From the NCBI GenBank assembly GCA_012510935.1, contig JAAZHB010000026.1, forward strand, positions 1 through 8,569: a stretch of 8,569 nt of DNA, in the 5' to 3' direction. A model generated the notes under the pieces. The model had not been told where the DNA came from, did no database searches, and saw only the letters and a list, made by a program, of their open reading frames with translations. Origin of the DNA: Clostridiales bacterium. Its GTDB lineage: Bacteria > Bacillota_A > Clostridia > Peptostreptococcales > Anaerovoracaceae. Numbering within the stretch: the first letter of the stretch is position 1; each line of letters opens with the position of its first letter. Of this stretch, positions 5,468-8,569 are shown piece after piece. Made by a program: the position numbers and the translations under genes.

Positions 5468-6169
5468 CTACTTTAGAATAATTGTATCGTTAATCTGATT
5501 TTGTTCCTGAGCCATTCTCTTAAGGCTATCAGACAAGTCAGAAATTGTTGCATGCTCTTCATCTACTGCTGTTGAAGCTGGTGCAACTGAGACTGTTGCT
5601 CTCTTAGCTACCTGAGGTTCTGATGGAACTGTAAGTGTATCCTGCTTAACAACTTTCTCATCACCTGTTGTGCTTATTTCTGCACTGATTTCTGGGATAT
5701 CGCTTCTATCGATATCTTTGAGTAAATCATATTCATCTTGAGCAAGCTTATCTATCTCACTCTGAAGCATTGTTTTATAATTAGCCCTTAGTCTTTCAAC
5801 CTTACTGATAAGTGTAAGATGCTCTTCGTTAAGCTTCTTAACAGTCATCTTAGCATCAAGAATCATGTTCTCTGCTTCAAGTTCAGCGTCTCCCATGATT
5901 AGCTCAGCTCTTCTCTCTGCACTTGCAGAAATATCAGCCATAAGCTTCTTAGCTGTTTCAAGAGTATCTAGCATAGCAGAATCAGACTTCTGTGCTTCAG
6001 CAAGCTGCTTCTCAATTGTCTTAATCTTGTGAGCCATGCTTCTGTTATCATTAAGTACCTTCTCATAGTCCATTGCGATTAGGTCTAGGAACTCATCAAC
6101 CTCTCTTGAATTATAGCCCTTCTTATCACGGCTAAATTCTTTTTTATCAATATCAATTGGCATAATCAT
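5468..6169 (-). CDS. divIVA: DivIVA-domain cell-pole/septum protein
   Basis: A 233-residue coiled-coil protein that in the family binds negatively curved membrane at septa and poles and recruits division, chromosome-anchoring or wall-growth partners. The N-terminal lipid-binding domain (residues 4-38; PIDIDKKEFSRDKKGYNSRE, then VDEFLDLIAMDYEK) is diagnostic. Coiled coil fills about 40-150, with the usual short break. Residues 155-210 are a low-complexity acidic/Ser/Thr/Pro linker, and a short amphipathic helix ends the protein. ATG 6169 has AAGGT about 9 nt upstream; a second in-frame ATG at 6163 is too far from it. It lies 39 nt after yggT, with no ylmH gene between. Target proteins cannot be inferred. 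Confidence 0.94.
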   Translation of the reverse strand: MIMPIDIDKKEFSRDKKGYNSREVDEFLDLIAMDYEKVLNDNRSMAHKIKTIEKQLAEAQKSDSAMLDTLETAKKLMADISASAERRAELIMGDAELEAENMILDAKMTVKKLNEEHLTLISKVERLRANYKTMLQSEIDKLAQDEYDLLKDIDRSDIPEISAEISTTGDEKVVKQDTLTVPSEPQVAKRATVSVAPASTAVDEEHATISDLSDSLKRMAQEQNQINDTIILK

Positions 6170-6208
6170 ATAGCAATACCTTACCTTTCTTTTCTTAGTG
6201 TTTATAAT

Positions 6209-6499
6209 TTAGAACAGTACAACACCTACGATACTAATCAATATATTCGATATAAGTTCAATTGCAAAATATGCAATCAATACTGACCAGTCAATCATCA
6301 TACCTTGTCCAAAAAAACGATTCTGAATCGCTCTAATTGGCGCGACCATCGGTTCTGTAAATTGAATAACAGCTTGATAAATCTTTCCCACTGTTGAATA
6401 TGGGTCTCTAACAACCCAGCTCATCAATGCTCTTACAATCAGCATAAGCTGAAGCGCTCCACAGAAAAGCCTTATGGCTTTAATTATCAGAATTCCCAT
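6209..6499 (-). CDS. yggT: YggT/YlmG-family membrane protein
   Basis: A 96-residue protein with two hydrophobic segments (about 3-30 and 70-95) around a polar stretch, SWVVRDPYSTVGKIYQAVIQFTEPMVAPIRAI (27-58), typical of YggT/YlmG. Family members are small integral membrane proteins encoded next to sepF; they are linked to division or osmotic tolerance, but the molecular role is unknown. ATG 6499 lies 8 nt after the sepF stop, and its G-rich ribosome site (GGGGG) is made from the last sepF codons, pointing to coupled expression. Confidence 0.92.
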   Translation of the reverse strand: MGILIIKAIRLFCGALQLMLIVRALMSWVVRDPYSTVGKIYQAVIQFTEPMVAPIRAIQNRFFGQGMMIDWSVLIAYFAIELISNILISIVGVVLF

Positions 6500-6507
6500 C
6501 TAGTACA

Positions 6508-7080
6508 CTACCCCCACGGATTCTCTTCTTCCCTCGCCTTTGCAACTGGAGCAGCATTTGTATACTCTCTGTTGACCTGCGCGGATACATTAACATTAGC
6601 TGGAGAGAAAATTACAATATTCTGAGTAATCTTCTGCGCAGTTCCGTCAAGAGCATAAGTCGATCCAGAAAGGAAATTGAACATCTTGTTAGCAAGTACT
6701 GACTCAACCTTCTCTAGATTCACAATAACAGGCTTACGAGCTTTCAAGTTGTCCACTAGCTTTATACACTCCTCAAAACTCTTTGGTTCAATAACGATCA
6801 TTTTGAACTGCCCTGACCCGTTATATGATTGCTTCACTGTTGTCTCAGGGACTTTCATGCTTGGCGACATTAATGGCGCAACAACCTCATAAGGCTTATC
6901 TACCTTAGTGTTGATTCCAGTCATTACAGGATCAATCTTAAGTGGTGTCCCTGGCTCCTCAAATGCTGGTTTATCTTCAAGTTTCTTTCTCTCTAGATCA
7001 ATTTCATCCTGATCAATTTCGAAATCGTCATCATCAAAATCAAGACCCATCATTTTCTTTGCTGCATCAAAAAACCCCAT
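6508..7080 (-). CDS. sepF: Cell division protein SepF
   Basis: A 190-residue cytoplasmic protein that binds FtsZ and tethers it to the membrane, shaping the septal ring. The N-terminal amphipathic membrane anchor (MGFFDAAKKMMGLDF) is followed by an acidic and flexible linker to about residue 90. The SepF core covers 92-170: MIVIEPKSFEECIKLVDNLK, PVIVNLEKV, NFLSGSTYALDGTAQKI and IVIFSPANVNV. ATG 7080 is preferred because GGAGG (7087-7091) is 6 nt upstream; the in-frame ATG at 7086 touches that ribosome site with no spacing. It is 77 nt downstream of yggS and feeds directly into yggT. Confidence 0.95.
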   Translation of the reverse strand: MGFFDAAKKMMGLDFDDDDFEIDQDEIDLERKKLEDKPAFEEPGTPLKIDPVMTGINTKVDKPYEVVAPLMSPSMKVPETTVKQSYNGSGQFKMIVIEPKSFEECIKLVDNLKARKPVIVNLEKVESVLANKMFNFLSGSTYALDGTAQKITQNIVIFSPANVNVSAQVNREYTNAAPVAKAREEENPWG

Positions 7081-7106
7081 ACGCATCCTCCATATAAAAC
7101 AGATAT

Positions 7107-7112
7107 ATTATA
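7107..7112 (-). promoter_or_regulatory. Possible internal -10 element upstream of sepF
   Basis: TATAAT on the minus strand, 26 nt before the sepF ATG, in a very AT-rich 77-nt gap. No convincing -35 is seen (ACACTG at 17-bp spacing). A small TACACA/TGTGTA hairpin (7121-7138) lies just upstream. An internal promoter is possible, not shown. Confidence 0.3.
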
Positions 7113-7157
7113 TTATTTTATACACAGCTCAGTGTGTAGAACTTGTGTATTATTTGC

Positions 7158-7856
7158 TTATCTATAGTTTCTTGGCCCAAAAATTGAGCTTCCAACTCGT
7201 ACCATTGTTGAACCTTCCTCAATAGCTACTTCAAAATCAGAAGACATTCCCATGGAAAGAACCGTTGCATCTAGATGTTCTCTATCTGTGCTGAGCTCAT
7301 TTAATCCCTCAAAAATCTGTCTCGCCTCAGCAAAATATGGTCTTACATCTTCAGGCGATTCAGCAGCAGGTGGAATGCACATCAACCCGCACACCTTAAT
7401 ATTCTCGCAAGTGCTAATGATTTCTGATACGACTTCTCTAGCTTTGCTTGGTTCTATGCCAGTCTTAGTAGCCTCCATCGCCGAATTAATCTGCACCAAT
7501 ACAGGAACTACTCTTCCAATTGCCTTCGCTCTCTTATCAATCTCTTTCGCCAAATGGATTGAGTCAACGGAATGAATCAAGTCAACTTTATCAACAATAA
7601 ACTTAACCTTGTTTGTTTGCAAATGACCAATCATGTGCCAGCTAGCATCAGGGATTGAATCATATTTATCCATTATCTCTTGAACTTTATTCTCGCCAAG
7701 AGCAACTGCTCCTGCTCGAACAACTTCCTTAACCTCATCAATCGTTCTTGTCTTTGTTACCGCCATTAGAGTGACATCTCTAGGATCTCGTCCACTTCTT
7801 ATCGCAGCACTATTCTTTTTATCTAAAATCTCTTGATACTTAGTTTCAATACTCAT
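7158..7856 (-). CDS. yggS: YggS/YlmE-family PLP-binding protein
   Basis: A 232-residue cytoplasmic protein with the alanine-racemase-like barrel of the YggS/PLPBP family, which binds pyridoxal 5'-phosphate and helps keep vitamin B6 and amino/keto acid pools balanced; no enzymatic activity is established for the family. The PLP lysine is K35 in MAVTKTR. Other motifs: LGENKVQEIMDKY (53-65), WHMIGHLQTNKVK (72-84), GLMCIPP (156-162), LSMGMSSDFEVAIEEGSTMV and RVGSSIFGPR. The length matches the family. The ribosome site is weak (an AGAAAAG stretch about 11 nt upstream). It follows the HlyD-like gene by 42 nt and leads into sepF, the conserved Firmicute order. Confidence 0.95.
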   Translation of the reverse strand: MSIETKYQEILDKKNSAAIRSGRDPRDVTLMAVTKTRTIDEVKEVVRAGAVALGENKVQEIMDKYDSIPDASWHMIGHLQTNKVKFIVDKVDLIHSVDSIHLAKEIDKRAKAIGRVVPVLVQINSAMEATKTGIEPSKAREVVSEIISTCENIKVCGLMCIPPAAESPEDVRPYFAEARQIFEGLNELSTDREHLDATVLSMGMSSDFEVAIEEGSTMVRVGSSIFGPRNYR

Positions 7857-7898
7857 TTTTTATTAATCTTTTCTATTCTGCTTCTATCAAATGAAATT

Positions 7899-8569
7899 CT
7901 ACTCAGTACTCTCTGTAGCTTCTTTCAAATCAGCTTTGTCTGGGTTGGTCAAAATCTCGTCATACACTTTTATTGTATTAACATAGTTGCCATCCGCATC
8001 CATAAAGATGCTATCACAGACTGCTGACTGTTCTCCATCATCTGCAAGAATTCCAATTCTGACAAACTCCTTATATCCTAGGTTATTCTTAATGATAACG
8101 CCCTTATTACCTTCATACTCTACAATACTATTATTGTTTACAACTAGGCCGCTTGCACTCGCCGTTGTAACCTTTATATCCATAGTGCGTGAAGTCAGAT
8201 AATTCTTAACAAACACATCGCAACAAAGCTCAATTCTTGAAGAAGACTTTCCCTTTTTTACTGAACTAACACTCGCCGTTAAAGATTCCTTGCCGATTTC
8301 AAGGTCTACAGAATCTCCTTCAGCATATTGCTCCGCGTCATCATTCTTAACATAAAAGACAAGCCACCAATCACCATTGGCCGTAACCTTAAATAAAGGC
8401 TCGCTCTTTGCACATTTACCAGTGACAGTTTCTTCAGAAGAGAACGAGGAGAAAGTATCTAAATCGCTCTTCTTAAGATTCTCTAAATTTGCATTGCTTA
8501 ATATGTATTCAGCGCCATCAACAGAATATGTTACATATCCTGCTACAGTAGACACCCCAGCCTCTGAGC
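7899..8569 (-). CDS. HlyD-like membrane-fusion adaptor (C-terminal part, 5' end outside window)
   Basis: The frame is open from the window edge to TAG 7901-7899, giving 222 residues, so the N-terminus is missing. A GTG at 8555 is unlikely to be the start: it has no proper ribosome site and coding continues upstream of it. The first residues (GVSTVAGYVTYSVDGAEYIL) resemble the second half of a lipoyl/barrel-sandwich hairpin, and the rest is mostly beta strands (PLFKVTANGDWWLVFYVKN, GDSVDLEIGKESLTASVSSV, NNLGYKEFVRIGILADDG). This fits the HlyD-family adaptor-like proteins often encoded beside yggS/sepF in Clostridia. Such proteins are normally anchored by one N-terminal membrane helix facing outward; here that part is not visible. 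No transporter partner gene is in the window, so an export role is uncertain. Confidence 0.65.
   Translation of the reverse strand, partial: SEAGVSTVAGYVTYSVDGAEYILSNANLENLKKSDLDTFSSFSSEETVTGKCAKSEPLFKVTANGDWWLVFYVKNDDAEQYAEGDSVDLEIGKESLTASVSSVKKGKSSSRIELCCDVFVKNYLTSRTMDIKVTTASASGLVVNNNSIVEYEGNKGVIIKNNLGYKEFVRIGILADDGEQSAVCDSIFMDADGNYVNTIKVYDEILTNPDKADLKEATESTE

Noticed and set aside
7121..7138. TACACA/TGTGTA hairpin between yggS and sepF as a terminator
   Set aside because: Only 6 bp, AT-rich, and not followed by a U-tract in either direction; internal termination is not supported.
7252..7575. 107-codon plus-strand open frame opposite yggS
   Set aside because: Fully antisense to a well-conserved gene; composition is that of a complementary-strand shadow.
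1..8569. CRISPR array, tRNA/rRNA genes, insertion sequence or riboswitch
   Set aside because: No regularly spaced direct repeats with unique spacers, no cloverleaf or rRNA-like sequence, no transposase and no long structured leader were seen.

Overview
The window reads as chromosomal DNA from a low-GC Gram-positive anaerobe, most likely class Clostridia. Support: AT-rich sequence with strong GGAGG ribosome sites, YhaM, YerC and SepF/YggT/DivIVA homologues, and a HlyD-like adaptor next to yggS. The exact family cannot be fixed from the sequence; an Anaerovoracaceae/Mogibacterium-type organism is only a guess.

Left edge (1-1556): the 5' part of yhaM (minus strand, cut by the window edge) and nadE (plus strand) diverge from a short shared promoter region. 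nadE ends at a long bidirectional hairpin terminator.

Middle (1557-2973): an accessory-looking pocket on the minus strand. It holds a gene for a dGTPase-like HD-superfamily protein whose metal-binding motifs appear to be lost, followed directly by a type II toxin-antitoxin pair (RHH antitoxin, RelE-like toxin). The toxin-antitoxin promoter lies inside a perfect 27-bp palindrome. The pocket is enclosed by two terminators.

Right (2974-8569): one long minus-strand gene train. In transcription order it encodes a HlyD-like adaptor (cut by the window edge), YggS, SepF, YggT, DivIVA, LspA, an RluD-type pseudouridine synthase, a flavin reductase-like protein and YerC, and ends at a strong terminator. 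It joins cell-division and polar-growth proteins (SepF, YggT, DivIVA) to lipoprotein processing (LspA) and RNA modification. Compared with Bacillus subtilis the cluster is contracted: no ylmH between yggT and divIVA and no ileS between divIVA and lspA.

The observations most worth a second look are the degenerate dGTPase-like protein, a phase-locked 24-bp repeat crossing the rluD stop codon with stop codons at 24-nt intervals, and the operator architecture of the toxin-antitoxin pair. No RNA genes, CRISPR arrays or insertion sequences were seen.
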